A DNA stretch of 64,000 bases from NCBI RefSeq assembly GCF_017349075.1, contig NZ_JAFMOF010000006.1, positions 83,554-147,553 of the forward strand. Direction: 5' to 3'. This DNA comes from Streptomyces triculaminicus (GTDB lineage Bacteria; Actinomycetota; Actinomycetes; Streptomycetales; Streptomycetaceae). Each line of letters begins with the position of its first letter. The stretch's first letter is position 1. Below, one piece after another: positions 8,440-17,903 of this stretch. Below the pieces are notes generated by a model that searched no databases, had not been told where the DNA came from, and worked only from the letters and a program-made list of their open reading frames with translations. Made by a program: the position numbers and the translations under genes.

Positions 8440-9852
8440 TCACCGGGGAGTGGGCGGCGCCGCCCTCTGCTCGGCGGCGCGGCGGCGGCCGGCGGCCGCC
8501 CGGTCCGGGTCGCCGAGCTGATCCGCGAGCCGAGCCTGGGCGCCCCAGTTGTACGGGCACAGCGGGCGCAGGTTGATCCGCTCGCTCAGCAGCGTGCGCG
8601 CCAGGTCCCGGCGCCCCGCGTGGAGCGCCGCCTCCACCAAGGTCTTCTGTACGGCGTCCCGTTGGGCATGGCTGCCGCCGAACGCATGCAGACGGCGGCG
8701 GAGCGGGAGCAGCAGGTCGACCGCCTCGTCGTACCGTCGCCGCCCGTACGCGACGAGCGCCCGGCACACCGGCAGCCCGACCTCGGAGGTCATCGAGGCG
8801 TTGGACACCCGCGGATCCGGGGTGTGGACCCAGGCCTCGCGGTCGCGGATGAGAGCGTCGGCGTCGGAGATGCGGTCCGCTCCGACGTAGGCCATGACGG
8901 CGTGGACGTCGTTGAAAGCGTAGTAGGGGCCGTCCTTCCGGTTCGCCCAGGCGTCGGCCAGGGTGAACCAGCGGTCGCCGGTGTCGGCGCCGGCCAGGTA
9001 CAGCCGCCACAGCAGCGAGGCCGCGTCCAGCAGTTCCATCGCGACGCCGGCCGAGCCCTCGTGGTGCAGGCCGGCGTCGTAGACGTCGAGCACCCGGTCG
9101 GTGCGTCCCGCCTCCAGGGCGTAGAGGGCGTAGTGCCACCAGTTGTGGACGTTGAGGTAGTTGCCGTCCGCCCAGTCGCCCGCGCGGTCGTCCAGGTAGC
9201 GGATGCCGTCGGCGAACCGCCCCTGCATCTCGTAGGCGTGCACGACCGCGTGAATGCCCCATACGTCGCGGGGATCGCGTTCCACCGCCTCCAGGGCCAC
9301 CTGCTCCGACTGGCGGTAGTGGCCCGCTTCCTCCAGGCCGAACCCGTACATGCCGAGCAGGAAGCCGTAGTGCGGATCGTCCATGTCCCAGGCGGACAGC
9401 GCCCCGCCGACGCGGTCGCGCAGCAGCACGGCGTTGCCGGTGAAGAAATCGATCTGGTGCCCCACCGCCAGGGCGAGCGCGTCGCGCGGATACGACACGC
9501 TGATCTCGCCGAGCAGACGACCGGCGCCGTGGATGTCGCCGTGCAGCCAGGCGGAGGCGGCCTCGATGTGCATCCGCTCCCGGGGCGTGACCACCGGCAT
9601 GTGCACGCTCCGGCGGAATTCCCCGAACCGCCTCCGGGCCCCGGCCGCGTCCTTCTCCTCCGTGCCCAGCAGGCCCAGATACGCCGTGAAGACGTTTCCC
9701 ATGACGGAGCGGGGGGAGGCGGCGACGGCCGCCTCCGCTTCCGCGTTCACCTCTTCGCGGAAGTACAGCAGACACTCCAGCGCGTTCTCGTAGTGCCGCA
9801 CCGCCTCGGCGCCGGTGCCCGTCATCGCCTGTGCGTGTCGGTCCTTTTCCAC
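8440..9852 (-). CDS. TTC38-like tetratricopeptide-repeat protein
   Basis: A 470-residue all-helical repeat protein similar to the TTC38 family, whose function is not established. Helical pairs run throughout. Typical family segments include WLHGDIHGAGRLL, YGFLLGMYGFGLEEAGHYRQ, GIHAVVHAYEMQGRFADGI, and the conserved aromatic-rich NVHNWWHYALYALE. No signal peptide or membrane helix. I take the GTG at 9852 as start; an ATG at 9825 is an alternative. It is not obviously in an operon. Cytosolic scaffold or enzyme; unknown. Confidence 0.85.
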   Translation of the reverse strand: MEKDRHAQAMTGTGAEAVRHYENALECLLYFREEVNAEAEAAVAASPRSVMGNVFTAYLGLLGTEEKDAAGARRRFGEFRRSVHMPVVTPRERMHIEAASAWLHGDIHGAGRLLGEISVSYPRDALALAVGHQIDFFTGNAVLLRDRVGGALSAWDMDDPHYGFLLGMYGFGLEEAGHYRQSEQVALEAVERDPRDVWGIHAVVHAYEMQGRFADGIRYLDDRAGDWADGNYLNVHNWWHYALYALEAGRTDRVLDVYDAGLHHEGSAGVAMELLDAASLLWRLYLAGADTGDRWFTLADAWANRKDGPYYAFNDVHAVMAYVGADRISDADALIRDREAWVHTPDPRVSNASMTSEVGLPVCRALVAYGRRRYDEAVDLLLPLRRRLHAFGGSHAQRDAVQKTLVEAALHAGRRDLARTLLSERINLRPLCPYNWGAQARLADQLGDPDRAAAGRRRAAEQRAAPPTPR

Positions 9853-9976
9853 CCCGGTTCCTCTCGTCCCGCCGCCGTGCCGGCGCGGTGACGCTCATCG
9901 GTACGCTCCGCCGCCTGCGGCAATGGATCCCTGCCCGGTGGTGCGTGTCCGGATGCGCGAGGTGGGGCCGGTCGGC

Positions 9977-10507
9977 TCAGACGTACTCCGTCAGGTCGAT
10001 GGCGTGGACCTGTAGCGCAAAGCCGTACTCGGGGTGGGTCGTCTCGCGCTCGGGTTCCATGCCGAGCTTGCGGATCACGTTCGCGGAGGCATCGTTGCCC
10101 ATCCGGTCGATGGCGATGACGCGGTCGAGCCCGCGGTCCTGGAGTGCGAACTCCAGCGTGGCCTGGGCGGCTTCGGAGGCGTAGCCCTGGCCCCAGAACG
10201 ACTGGCCGAGCCGCCAGCGGATCTCCACGGCGGGCAGCACCTCGGGCAGGTACGTGGGAACGGTCAGCCCCACGAGGCCGGCCAGCTCTCCCGAGGCGAG
10301 GAGCTCGACGGCGAAGATGCCGAAGCCCTCGTCGTCCCACTCCTCCTCCCACCGCTCGATGGCCTCGGCCGTCTGGTCCAGGTCGAGGGTCGAGCCGTCG
10401 CCGATCCACTGCATGACCCGCGGGTCCGCGTTGATGTCCGCCAGGGGGGCGAGGTCGTCGTCGTGCCAGCGGCGCAGGAGGAGGCGGGGGGTGTGGATCT
10501 CGGTCAT
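9977..10507 (-). CDS. GNAT-family N-acetyltransferase (RimJ/RimL-like)
   Basis: A 176-residue acetyl-CoA-dependent acetyltransferase. It starts MTEIHTPRLLLRRWHDDDLA, the standard opening of the RimJ/RimL-type subgroup. It has VEIRWRLGQSFWGQGYASEA, whose last part is the acetyl-CoA pyrophosphate-binding loop, and NDASANVIRKLGM, the late conserved helix. The start at 10507 is set by family alignment; the upstream open frame is antisense to an MFS remnant. Substrate unknown, possibly a protein N-terminus, aminoglycoside or small amine. Confidence 0.9.
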   Translation of the reverse strand: MTEIHTPRLLLRRWHDDDLAPLADINADPRVMQWIGDGSTLDLDQTAEAIERWEEEWDDEGFGIFAVELLASGELAGLVGLTVPTYLPEVLPAVEIRWRLGQSFWGQGYASEAAQATLEFALQDRGLDRVIAIDRMGNDASANVIRKLGMEPERETTHPEYGFALQVHAIDLTEYV

Positions 10508-10596
10508 GGCTCCCATCCTGCGCCACGCCGGGCCACAACAGAAATCGGTGCCCCGGCGGCGCGTGTTCCCTCCCTCGGCTCCCGCACGGGGCGGGC

Positions 10597-11133
10597 CTAC
10601 GACTTGTCGTGGTGCCGGTGCCCCGGGTGTCGCAGGTGCGTCCAGATGGCCCGCGCACGGCGGCCCGCTTCCCTCCGGCTGCGGGCGACCAGGCGCCGGG
10701 CCTGCTCCGAGGTCTCCCCCATCGGGCCCGAGCCGCGCAGGGGCTTGCCCGCCGTCTCGTGGAGGAAGAAGGCGGAGACGACCCCGATCACGCCGGCGGC
10801 CATCAGGTAGTACGCGGGGATCATCTCGTCGTGCGTCGCCTCGAGCAGCGCCGAGACGGCCGGCGGGGTCGTGCCGCCGAAGAGTGAGAAGGCCTGCCAC
10901 GGGGAACGGCAGGCGGCCATCCCCAGTCCGTCATGCCGTCGGTGCCCAGGGCCGCGGTGAGCACCGTGACCGGACCCGAACCGAGCACGTAGCCAACGAA
11001 GGTGCCGAAGTCGAGCCAACTGCCGAGGAAACCGCGGCGCTTGTCGGGCGCGTATTCGGCGATGTACGTGGTGGCCCCGGCGTACTCGCCGCCGGTGGAG
11101 AAGCCCTGGACCAGCCGGCCCGACTCAATGCGT
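10597..11133 (-). pseudogene. Remnant of an MFS (metabolite:H+ symporter type) transporter
   Basis: Two pieces of one transporter remain in different frames. The upstream piece (about 11130-10925) has LVQGFSTGGEYAGATTYIAE, YAPDKRRGFLGSWLDFGTFV and a following helix. These are the third to fifth helices of the ProP-like symporter group. The downstream piece (about 10900-10597) has AFSLFGGTTPPAVSALLEAT, a helix, then a long basic cytoplasmic tail. About half the protein between them, and the N-terminus, are lost. It abuts the stop of the NACHT gene, so the NACHT block may have been inserted into this gene. Confidence 0.7.
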
Positions 11134-14016
11134 TCACGGCTGTCGCCCCTCCGGCGGCCGCCACGGCGGCTCCTGACCGGCCCGGACGTCCTGGCCGGCG
11201 TCCGGTCCCGTGCCGTGCGGGCCGCCCGGCCGCCCGAACGTGACGTCGCCGTGCACGTGCCCCGCCTGGATCACTCCCTCCGTACGCGCCTGTCCCGAGA
11301 CCTCGTTGTGGATATGGACGGTGCCCTGGCCGGCGTGCGGCACGCGGAAGTCCGGGGGCTCCTGCCAGCGGGACCCGGCGAAGTTCCGCAGGGCTGCGGC
11401 GACGTCCACCGGGACGGTGGCCCTCGTTGACAGGGGGAGGACGAAGAACCACCCGTCGCCGCCGCGGAAGTACCGCGCGGGCGCGGGCGCGCCGGGCCGG
11501 GGCAGCACGTGCAGGGCGTAGACCTTGGTGTCCCGCTTGCGGTGGATGAGTTTGCGTACGGCGACGGATTGCACGTCCGCCCAGGCCAGCCGGCCGCGGT
11601 GGCGCCCCATCCTGAACTCGATGTGCGCCGGGGTCAGGCGCAGCGCCTGCGCCTGGGGCGGCAGGAGCCAGTGGACCAGCATGATCAGCACCCCGAAGCC
11701 GCACATGGCCAGGGACGCTCCGGCGGCCACCAGCCAGTTGCCCTGCACGCCCGAACGGATGAAGACCATGACCGCGAGGAAGAGAATCACCGGCCAGTGG
11801 GCGAGGGAGAGCCGGCGACTCCTGCCCTCGGCACTGAATCCGTGCGTGTCGTGGTGGACGGTCCAGCCCTTGAGCGACCCCAGGGGGGACCTCTCGAATT
11901 CGGCCAGCGCGTCACGGAACCGGGGAAGGGGCGCGGAAGCCGCGGCGGACTCGGGAGGCCGGAGGTACGGAGAGGGCCGGGCATCCCTTGGATACGGCAG
12001 GGCCGCAGGGGCGTCGCCCCGCTCGGTGTCGGCCAGGTGCTCCTGGAGCCGCAGATGACGGAACCGGTAGACGCCGCCGCTGCGCTGCAACAACCCGCCG
12101 TGATGCGCGTCGCGCAGGAACTCCATCAGCGACCAGGGCACCCGCCCCGCGATCGCCAGACACCCCTTGGCCAGCAGCCAACGGCTCCACAGACTCATCA
12201 GCAGGAGCATCGCGGCAGCCCCGAACCAGGCGGTGACGCCCCGCGCCAGGGCCGCGCCGACGGTTTCGTAGACGTACCAGCCGAACGCCCCCTGCCCGAC
12301 GCCGATCAGCACGGCCACGGTGCCCACGGAGAGCCAGGCGGCCGTGCGCTCGCTGCCCAGCACCTCGTCGGGCGTGCTCGCGTCCTCGGTGTCCGAGGGG
12401 GCGGCGATCGTCACCATGACCAGCGGGGCCAGCACGGTGCTGCAGACGACCATCACCACGTACGGGCGGGCGTCGTGCGCCCCCACGACCATGGCGGTGA
12501 ACAGCCCGGCGGGCAGAGCGACCACCGCCGACGCCTTCAGACCCCGCCCGAGGGATGCGGCCCGGCCCGCCGAGCGCAGGGCGGCGCCGATGCGGAACGG
12601 ATTGGCGCGTCGGCGGGGTCGCCCCAGCCGGAACCCGAACCACATGTCCACGGCGATCCAGACGGCCATGGCGTGGACCAGGCCGTTGGTCAGCGCCAGC
12701 TCCAGCCCCCAGCCGGCCATGGGATCCCCTGCCTGCGAGGAGACGAACCAGTCGCGGGCGACCGCGGCGACCTGGGACAGGGCGAGGCACACCAGGGCCA
12801 GCGCGGGCAGCAGCATGACGCGCACCAGGGCGGTGCGGTGCAGGTCCCACCAGGCGAACTCCGTGGTGCGGCGGCCGGTGAGGTGGCGGGCGAGATGGGC
12901 GAGCCAGTGCCGCGAGCGCCCCGGGTTCCACTGGCTCGGCGCGTGCAACCGGTCCGGGGAGTGGGGCTGCCGGGTGAACACCGCCGGAATGATCAGGTCG
13001 AGCAGATACCTCTCGACCGCCTCCCGCGAGGGGAACGGTCGGCGCACCAGGTCCAGCGGGTCGGCGGGCGGTGCCTGGAAGCCCCGGCGGGCCAGCCAGA
13101 TCATCAGCGGACTGGTCAGGGCCTGCGCCACGGGCCCCTCGGGCTCCCGGTCCACGGCGTCGAGCATCAGCTTCCAGCTACGGCGTACCTGTGGCGCCGC
13201 CGACCGCAGCAGATAGGCGGTCGCGTCCTCCAGGCCGACCGGCTGGGCCTCGATCACCGCGGCCCGTGCGATGGCGGCCCCCGCCTCCTCTCCCGCGCGG
13301 TACTCCCGCGTGCGGGACGTGAGGACGACCGCGTCCTTCTCACCCAGGGCCCGGTCGATCTCACGGACCACCAGGGAACGCCGGTGCGCGGGAAGCTCGT
13401 CGAGCCCGTCGAGCACGGGGAGGACCAGCCCGTCCTGGACCAGCCGCGCCGCGGGGTGGTCGCCGTCGACGCGCGGCAGGCCCGGATGGTCCTCGGCTAT
13501 CCGCCGCGCCAGCCAGCCGCGAAAGTGCTCCCGCGACGGATCCCAGGACTCCAGCGTCAGCACGACGGGCACGGGCGGCCGCACCTCGCCGCCTCCTCCG
13601 TCGCGCGGAGCGTGCCGCGCCGTCAGACAGCGTTCCGCCAGCTCCAGGGTCAGCAGCACCGCCAGCGTCGACTTGCCCGCGCCCGGACCGCCCAGCACCA
13701 CCAGTCGACGGTGCCCCAGCCCGAGGAAGACGTCCGCCATCCTCGCCATCTGCCCGCCGGGCCCGCCGCCGCCCCGTAACTCGGGCCAGTCCGCCCGCCA
13801 GCGCACCGCCAGAGGCTCGGCCGAGGCCAGGTCCCAGGCGTTCAGCTCCGCCGACCACTGCGTGCGGATGCTGCGCGCCAAGGCCCACGCGGCGCGTTCC
13901 ACGGGATCGGCCGCGGGCGGCAGATGCACCGTGACGTCTCCGTGGACGTACCCGATCTGCAGCACGTACTCCGCCGTGCCCCGCATGACGTTGTGGGAGC
14001 GTAACTCGTCTGCCAT
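11134..14016 (-). CDS. Membrane NACHT-family STAND NTPase with terminal HGDV motifs
   Basis: A 960-residue protein. A NACHT ATPase occupies about residues 100-330: Walker A GGPGAGKST at 109, Walker B VLDGLDELP at 201, and VVLTSRTREY as the sensor stretch. Then come about six predicted membrane helices (residues 410-640), a soluble loop, two more helices, and a C-terminal beta-rich segment (LRLTPAHIEFRMGRHRGRLA) resembling bacterial PH-like domains. A short motif occurs near both ends: IGYVHGDVTVH at 21 and AGHVHGDVTFG near 919. NACHT proteins act as oligomerising sensors in signalling or phage defence. I start at the ATG at 14016. Function unknown. Confidence 0.85.
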   Translation of the reverse strand: MADELRSHNVMRGTAEYVLQIGYVHGDVTVHLPPAADPVERAAWALARSIRTQWSAELNAWDLASAEPLAVRWRADWPELRGGGGPGGQMARMADVFLGLGHRRLVVLGGPGAGKSTLAVLLTLELAERCLTARHAPRDGGGGEVRPPVPVVLTLESWDPSREHFRGWLARRIAEDHPGLPRVDGDHPAARLVQDGLVLPVLDGLDELPAHRRSLVVREIDRALGEKDAVVLTSRTREYRAGEEAGAAIARAAVIEAQPVGLEDATAYLLRSAAPQVRRSWKLMLDAVDREPEGPVAQALTSPLMIWLARRGFQAPPADPLDLVRRPFPSREAVERYLLDLIIPAVFTRQPHSPDRLHAPSQWNPGRSRHWLAHLARHLTGRRTTEFAWWDLHRTALVRVMLLPALALVCLALSQVAAVARDWFVSSQAGDPMAGWGLELALTNGLVHAMAVWIAVDMWFGFRLGRPRRRANPFRIGAALRSAGRAASLGRGLKASAVVALPAGLFTAMVVGAHDARPYVVMVVCSTVLAPLVMVTIAAPSDTEDASTPDEVLGSERTAAWLSVGTVAVLIGVGQGAFGWYVYETVGAALARGVTAWFGAAAMLLLMSLWSRWLLAKGCLAIAGRVPWSLMEFLRDAHHGGLLQRSGGVYRFRHLRLQEHLADTERGDAPAALPYPRDARPSPYLRPPESAAASAPLPRFRDALAEFERSPLGSLKGWTVHHDTHGFSAEGRSRRLSLAHWPVILFLAVMVFIRSGVQGNWLVAAGASLAMCGFGVLIMLVHWLLPPQAQALRLTPAHIEFRMGRHRGRLAWADVQSVAVRKLIHRKRDTKVYALHVLPRPGAPAPARYFRGGDGWFFVLPLSTRATVPVDVAAALRNFAGSRWQEPPDFRVPHAGQGTVHIHNEVSGQARTEGVIQAGHVHGDVTFGRPGGPHGTGPDAGQDVRAGQEPPWRPPEGRQP

Positions 14017-14456
14017 GACGGCATTGTGGGCCACAAGTGCGGCCGTATCGCCCCTCTTACGAATCTTACGAAAGAGACGGAGGGGACTTGCGTCAGTGAT
14101 GCCGTCACATGTCGTGGGCCCGTACAAGGACCGCCCGAACCGTCCGGAACCGGCCGCGTCGGTGGCGCGTTCCTGCTCATGAGTGGCCGGAGCGGGTGGG
14201 TGAGGGGACGCGGAGCGACGAGCGAGCTGGTGGCCGGGGGGGAGGACGGCGGGCTTGGGCGCGCGGATCGCGTTTCAGCCGGGTCTCGCTCTTCACGTTC
14301 CAGACGGTACGAAACGGGACGCGATGGCAGGCCGTCAGGTGCCATTGCTGCTCCCACCTTCCGGCATGGTGCATCGCCGGCAGCTCACCGGATGGCCGAG
14401 TGGCGGGTGGAGCCTGTGGCCAGGGCGATGTCAGTGGCAGCATCCATAGTGGGCCC
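14017..14456. other. Divergent intergenic region between NACHT and DUF6461 genes
   Basis: No gene is evident. The 440-bp gap must hold the promoters for both divergent genes. A direct repeat of CGTAAGA-like heptamers lies close upstream of the NACHT start (around 14055-14075), but no clear operator palindrome was found. Confidence 0.35.
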
Positions 14457-15545
14457 ATGACCTTACCGGGAACTGATGACGATGACCGCTGCGCTGAAGC
14501 CGTCCGCTGGCTGGCTTCGAGCGAGGCGATGTGCGTGACAGCCGTGACCGGCGCGGACCCTGCCGACGTGATCCGGGCCTTCGGCGGCGATCTCGCCCAG
14601 GCGCGCCCCGTCACCCTCTCAGGCGCCGATGTCGGAGCGTTCGACGCGGACCATCCGTGCGTCTTCGTATCCCGGGCCGGAGACGCGGTCGTCGTCCTCG
14701 AGGACAACAACTATCAGGGGACACGCGAAGAGGTGCTGCGCCCGCTGTCCCGGCTCGGCCGCACGTCAAGCGTGTTCTGGAACATCAACGCACACTGCCG
14801 GCTCAGCCTCGCCGAGAACGGTCTCGTCCAGTCCAGCTTCGACATGTTCTCCCCCGACGACCGAGCAGGCGCACAGCCCACCGCGTGGGATCCCTACCTC
14901 GACGGACTGGACTTCACAGCCGGCCCGCCCTCGCGATGGGCCGCCGGAATCACAGCCGTAGCCAGGGCAACCGGCGCCGTGCTGGACACCGACTGGCGTA
15001 CGGGAACCCACCAGCTCGTCCCCATCCAGCCTGTGAAGCAGGCTGTGCTCAGCCAAGGCTGGGAAAACTCACCCCTCCTCAGCGAGCACCCTTTCTCCCA
15101 GTACCTGGCCGACCTCGGCCCCCACTACCTGACCGAAATGCGCCGCTACGCCCTTGAACTCGCTCTGCGGCACACCGGCCTCGACGGCAACGCCCTGGCC
15201 CGTGAGGCGTTGGCCGCTCGAAACACCCCACAGGCCACTCAGGGCGATCTGCTGTCGCGTCTCGCCGCGGCAGAGGAAAAGGACAGAAGTGCGGCACATG
15301 CCCTCATCGAAGGTAAGCCGGATGACGACGAGGACAACCCACCTCAGCCCTGGGAACGCCCGTGGCACGGCCATTTCATCCGAGCCGCGATGTGGCAGGC
15401 CCTCCACGAACGACTGACCACACCCACCATCTACACAGAAGACGAGTCGGACATCCATCTCGATTACGCCATGATCGGCACTGGCCCGGTCATCACCCGC
15501 TACCAGCTGCTGACCGCCCTGATGCGCGCGGCCACGCGGCAGTGA
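14457..15545 (+). CDS. DUF6461-domain protein
   Basis: A 362-residue cytosolic protein. The first half is a DUF6461 domain, with AVRWLASSEAMCVTAVTGAD, DVIRAFGGD, and VFVSRAGDAVVVLEDNNYQG as the typical blocks. This fold is common in Streptomyces and its role is not established; it sometimes accompanies toxin or conflict genes. The second half (from about residue 180) is helical and unassigned, with an acidic stretch PDDDEDNPPQPWERP. The ATG at 14457 matches the domain start; the upstream open frame is not conserved-looking. A small gene follows 4 nt after the stop. Confidence 0.75.
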   Translation: MTLPGTDDDDRCAEAVRWLASSEAMCVTAVTGADPADVIRAFGGDLAQARPVTLSGADVGAFDADHPCVFVSRAGDAVVVLEDNNYQGTREEVLRPLSRLGRTSSVFWNINAHCRLSLAENGLVQSSFDMFSPDDRAGAQPTAWDPYLDGLDFTAGPPSRWAAGITAVARATGAVLDTDWRTGTHQLVPIQPVKQAVLSQGWENSPLLSEHPFSQYLADLGPHYLTEMRRYALELALRHTGLDGNALAREALAARNTPQATQGDLLSRLAAAEEKDRSAAHALIEGKPDDDEDNPPQPWERPWHGHFIRAAMWQALHERLTTPTIYTEDESDIHLDYAMIGTGPVITRYQLLTALMRAATRQ

Positions 15546-15549
15546 GGCC

Positions 15550-15849
15550 ATGCCCAAACAGGTGACTCCGGCCGAATCAGCAGCATGTGATCTCCAGGAC
15601 CACGCCGCCCTCTGGAACATGGGAGAGGTCCGTGCGAGCGACGTCGTCGATGCCGCCTGTGATGCGCTCGTTACCGGACTCGACAGCCCCGGCCTGGAGG
15701 CGATCGACACGGACCCTCTGCCCGAGATGGGCATCATGGCCGCCCATCCCCTCCAGGCGGCGGCCTGTTTCGGTGTCCTGGACGAGCTCGAATCCATCGA
15801 CTTCGACGCCTTCCATGCTCGCGGAGCATGGCTCTGGGCGCTCCTGTGA
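15550..15849 (+). CDS. Small hypothetical protein after the DUF6461 gene
   Basis: A 99-residue acidic protein of unknown function beginning 4 nt after the preceding stop, so probably co-transcribed. The core VVDAACDALVTGLDSPGLEA resembles IQAGLDALMAGVESPTLAML of the gene at 50049-50558, suggesting one family. This copy lacks the second half of that family, so it may be truncated or decayed. The element end lies about 55 bp downstream. Confidence 0.5.
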   Translation: MPKQVTPAESAACDLQDHAALWNMGEVRASDVVDAACDALVTGLDSPGLEAIDTDPLPEMGIMAAHPLQAAACFGVLDELESIDFDAFHARGAWLWALL

Positions 15850-15905
15850 GCCCCGACCGACGTGTCCGTCGTGCGGGACGTCCGAGGCAGGGGAGAAAGT
15901 CCGAC

Positions 15906-15960
15906 TGTCCGGTACTGAGAATTTCAGCGAGAGTTGGCACTTTTTAGCGGGAACTGGCAC
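15906..15960. repeat. Left end of the Tn7-like element with two TnsB-type repeats
   Basis: TGTC at 15906 is followed by two direct repeats at a 20-bp period: TTTCAGCGAGAGTTGGCAC (15922-15940) and TTTTAGCGGGAACTGGCAC (15942-15960), identical at 15 of 19 positions. Their reverse complements match the repeats near 25 kb. The tniQ stop is 35 bp inside. Confidence 0.75.
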
Positions 15961-15994
15961 CGCTTCAGTGCCCCGGGGCGAGGCCCTGCGTGCA

Positions 15995-17896
15995 TCAGGT
16001 CCAGGGGCTGGCGTCGTTGGACGGGGTCTCGCCGCGGTCGATGATGGGGATCAGGTAGGCAGCGTACTCGTGGAGCGCTGTGATCAGCATGTTGTCGGTG
16101 GGCCTTGTAGTGCGGTGTCGCATGCGGGCCCAGACCGCGTCGACGCTCATCCGCCATTTCTTCTGGGTCTGCGGGTCTTGTTGATCGCAGATGGGGGTCG
16201 GTGCGAAGAAGTGCTCGCTCTGGGTCACGAGAGCCCAGAGGATGACGGATCCGATGTTTCTCTTTCGGTCGCTGAGGTCTTTGGGGAAGCCCCCTCCTGG
16301 GGCGTATCCCCCGCCTGGAACGGCGATTCGGGCCTTGATCTCTTGCCATGGCTGGGGGCCGATGCACCAGTTCGCCAGGACCTTCCGTCGCCCTTCGTAG
16401 TCGATGAGGTCTTCTCTGGCGTCGAGTTCGGCTGCAAGATCGCGAATAGCGGCCTCGAATTCGAGAGGGTTCGGGCGGTTTCGGGCCCATCGGTGAACTC
16501 GTTTGGGGCTGTCGGCGATCCTGGCTGCGATAGCGGGGTCGCCGAGATAGAGGCCCATTCGGTCTGCCGCTTTCTGGATCGATCCTCCGGAAGCTGTCTG
16601 GCTGAGCCTCAAGGCGACGGTGCGTCTCAGGTGGACGGTTGCGATCCCTTCCATGTGGGCGAAGTATCGTTGATACCAATCCTCTTCAAGGAATTGCGGG
16701 ATGTGCTCGGGGCGGAAACGTGTTGCCCGGACCGGTTCTTTCAGGTTCCTTGCGAGGTTGCCCCCGGCATAGGTCTGGATTACTGATGAGACCGCGTGGA
16801 GGAATCCTTCTGAGCACTCGGGCCGGTTGTCGAGAAAGGCCCGGACCCACCCGACCTTGGATGGGCGGCAGTCAGCAGTCGTCAGAATTCTCAGCTGGCT
16901 CGCGAAGGCGTCCGGGTGGGCTGACCTGAGCAGGCGGTCCGCGGCCAGGAGAAGGGCTGCATGTGGTCGTGCCGCCAGCTGGGGTGTGTCGCTGAGCGTG
17001 CGGACGAACTTTGATTGGGAGATGTTCCCTGCACTGTCGACGACCCCTGCCTCCAGGGAGGCAATGAGTTCTGGATCGTTCAGCAGGTGTCGGGAATTCG
17101 GCCAGGATGTCCGCAGAAGGTGGCAAGCCGACCTGAGGTCGTTGAAGTAGTGGGCCGGGCTTGTCTCGTGGCCGATGGCCCTGACCGTCTCAGGACCGTG
17201 CGGGTCGAGGATTTCCAACAGGCATTTCTGGAACTTCCGGTATTTGGGCGGAAGCCTGTGGGCGGGAGTGGAGTTTTCATCCAGGCGGTGCCCGCATGGT
17301 CCATCGATGAAGGCCCGGCATTGCGAGGGATGCAGATTGCCTTCCCGCCAGCGTGGAAGTCGTTTGCCTCCGTGGCGTGTCGCGGTGTGGAGGACCAGCG
17401 ATTTGCAGGCGGGACAGACGTGTTCCAGGAAGCGTCCGTGTTCCAAGCAGGCGAAGACGGGCGGCAGGCGCCAGGAGATCTTCCATGCTCCCCCGAAAGC
17501 CCGCTCCACTGGGGTGTCCTGGCGAGCCAGGCACTGGGGGCAGTAACGGGTGGAGTGCAGGAACAGCCAGCGGTGCTGCTGGTTCGCGCCGTTGCGGCCG
17601 GTCGTGGAGGGTTGCGCGGGCGGGAAGCGGCTGCCGTGGTTGTCCAGCAGCATGGCGGTGACCTCGGAGTCCGTGGCCTTGATCATCGTGGCGAAGTGCT
17701 GCCTCCTCTCGGCGGGCAGGCCGATGAGATGCGGCATCGGCAGGGCCGCCTGGTCCGGACGGTCGGCCAGCCCGGTGCGGACGGCCAGTTCGACTGGCGA
17801 GGTGTCCAGCCGGAAGGCCAGCCGGAGGAGGAACCCGGGCAGGGACTCGTCCTGCAGCGGCGGAAGACTTCGCGCGAGGGGCCGCAACGGGGGCAA
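15995..17896 (-). CDS. tniQ: TniQ-family target-selection protein
   Basis: A 633-residue TniQ/TnsD-type protein, which recognises the insertion site and recruits the transposition complex. The N-terminus LARSLPPLQDESLPGFLLRL is the typical TniQ opening. Zinc ligands are visible as CPQC (119-122) and a C-x2-H...C-x2-C cluster (C150, H153, C161, C164). The long C-terminal part has helix-turn-helix-like segments and is in the size range of TnsD-like rather than short TniQ proteins, consistent with DNA-sequence targeting. The start is 7 nt after the tniB stop, so it is the last gene of the operon. Confidence 0.88.
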   Translation of the reverse strand: MPPLRPLARSLPPLQDESLPGFLLRLAFRLDTSPVELAVRTGLADRPDQAALPMPHLIGLPAERRQHFATMIKATDSEVTAMLLDNHGSRFPPAQPSTTGRNGANQQHRWLFLHSTRYCPQCLARQDTPVERAFGGAWKISWRLPPVFACLEHGRFLEHVCPACKSLVLHTATRHGGKRLPRWREGNLHPSQCRAFIDGPCGHRLDENSTPAHRLPPKYRKFQKCLLEILDPHGPETVRAIGHETSPAHYFNDLRSACHLLRTSWPNSRHLLNDPELIASLEAGVVDSAGNISQSKFVRTLSDTPQLAARPHAALLLAADRLLRSAHPDAFASQLRILTTADCRPSKVGWVRAFLDNRPECSEGFLHAVSSVIQTYAGGNLARNLKEPVRATRFRPEHIPQFLEEDWYQRYFAHMEGIATVHLRRTVALRLSQTASGGSIQKAADRMGLYLGDPAIAARIADSPKRVHRWARNRPNPLEFEAAIRDLAAELDAREDLIDYEGRRKVLANWCIGPQPWQEIKARIAVPGGGYAPGGGFPKDLSDRKRNIGSVILWALVTQSEHFFAPTPICDQQDPQTQKKWRMSVDAVWARMRHRTTRPTDNMLITALHEYAAYLIPIIDRGETPSNDASPWT

Positions 17897-17903
17897 GGCC
17901 GGC

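Noticed and set aside
8227..9898. Long open frames on both strands across the TPR gene
   Set aside because: Only the 470-residue minus-strand frame shows TTC38-like repeats; the others are low-complexity shadows.
11509..13779. A 756-codon open frame antisense to the NACHT gene
   Set aside because: It is Pro/Gly/Arg/Gln-rich with no domain, and exists because high-GC genes leave the opposite strand open. The NACHT frame has clear motifs.
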